Assembly: GCA_001774245.1 (NCBI GenBank)
Contig: MEZF01000028.1
Span: forward strand, 17,613 to 22,752
DNA from: Candidatus Bathyarchaeota archaeon RBG_13_52_12
GTDB taxonomy: Archaea > Thermoproteota > Bathyarchaeia > TCS64
DNA length: 5,140 bases
Direction of reading: 5' to 3'
The position numbers were made by a program, and so were the translations under genes. The notes below the pieces were generated by a model that worked only from the letters and a program-made list of their open reading frames with translations, was not told the DNA's origin and did not search any database. Shown in pieces: positions 4,899 to 5,140 of the stretch (positions are counted from its first letter, which is position 1; each line of letters opens with the position of its first letter).

Positions 4899-5140
4899 AT
4901 GGTTTCGCCTGAGTTGGAGGAACTGACGTGGCTCGCTATTCACGGTAGAGGAGTCATTAACACCGCACACTCTTCACAGATCGCGCTCACCCTCTCCAGT
5001 GCGGGAGTCACTGCAGGGAGAGATGCATTCTATTACATGAGGTATGATGATAGCCCAGAGAGGGTCCAGCTGCCCTTCATCTATTATGCTGTGTTCGGCA
5101 ACCCGCGGATCAGGGTGGTCCTTCCAGAGGAGGTCGAGCC
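4899..5140 (+). CDS. 2-oxoacid:ferredoxin oxidoreductase gamma-domain-like protein, N-terminal 80 residues (runs off right edge)
   Basis: The frame opens at an ATG and stays open to the edge. LTWLAIHGRGVINTAHSSQIA (residues 9-29) resembles the first strand and loop of the gamma domain of pyruvate and 2-ketoacid:ferredoxin oxidoreductases, normally I-x-G-x-G-G-Q-G-V-x-T-A. YYMRYDDSPERVQLPF (45-60) sits where that family has its R-x-x-D-x-P-I-R segment, and FGNPRIRVVLPEEVEP (66-81) where the next strand and loop follow. The Gly-Gln-Gly part of the signature is absent here, so this may be a diverged paralogue or a different Rossmann-like protein. If it is an oxidoreductase subunit it would be cytoplasmic and should be followed by alpha and beta subunit genes outside the window. 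A weak purine-rich GGAAGT ends three bases before the ATG. It is divergent from the winged-helix gene. Confidence 0.45.
   Translation, partial: MVSPELEELTWLAIHGRGVINTAHSSQIALTLSSAGVTAGRDAFYYMRYDDSPERVQLPFIYYAVFGNPRIRVVLPEEVE

Overview
This window is most probably from an archaeon, and I favour a Bathyarchaeia-like or other Thermoproteota lineage. The evidence is: arginine written mostly as AGG/AGA; short AT-rich TATA-like elements roughly 25 bases ahead of expected transcription starts; several genes with little or no leader; purine-rich Shine-Dalgarno sequences on some genes only; oligo-T termination; and a small CxxC-x17-CxxC zinc-ribbon protein of a kind common in archaea. The lineage is inferred from the sequence alone, without a database search.

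Layout. At the left edge (minus strand) is the N-terminal part of a DinB-superfamily four-helix-bundle protein, transcribed leftward out of the window. A divergent promoter region of about 110 bases separates it from three co-directional plus-strand genes: an amidohydrolase_2-type TIM-barrel hydrolase (485-1432), a PfkB-family sugar kinase resembling 2-keto-3-deoxygluconate kinase (1527-2474) and a DUF2961/GH172 family glycoside hydrolase (2534-3739). These three look like a small intracellular carbohydrate module. After a T-rich end and an AT-rich intergenic region comes a 55-residue zinc-ribbon protein (3954-4121), closed by a hairpin followed by a T run. Convergent to it on the minus strand is a probable double winged-helix protein (4211-4684). 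Divergent from that, running off the right edge, is the start of a protein resembling the gamma domain of 2-oxoacid:ferredoxin oxidoreductases (4899-5140).

How the genes may work together. The GH172 protein has no signal peptide or membrane segment, so it should act on a furanoside (fructose- or arabinose-type in the characterised members) inside the cell. The neighbouring kinase is of the type that phosphorylates sugars or 2-keto-3-deoxy sugar acids. The amidohydrolase superfamily includes sugar lactonases and decarboxylases. A furanoside to free sugar (or sugar acid) to phosphorylated intermediate route is therefore reasonable, but it is inference from adjacency. The winged-helix gene sits divergently beside the oxidoreductase-like gene, a common position for a local regulator.

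I see no mobile element, CRISPR array, tRNA or rRNA. The most unusual points are the archaeal cytosolic GH172/kinase/hydrolase cassette, the charged C-terminal extension on the GH172 protein, and the apparent loss of the Gly-Gln-Gly part of the signature in the oxidoreductase-like protein.
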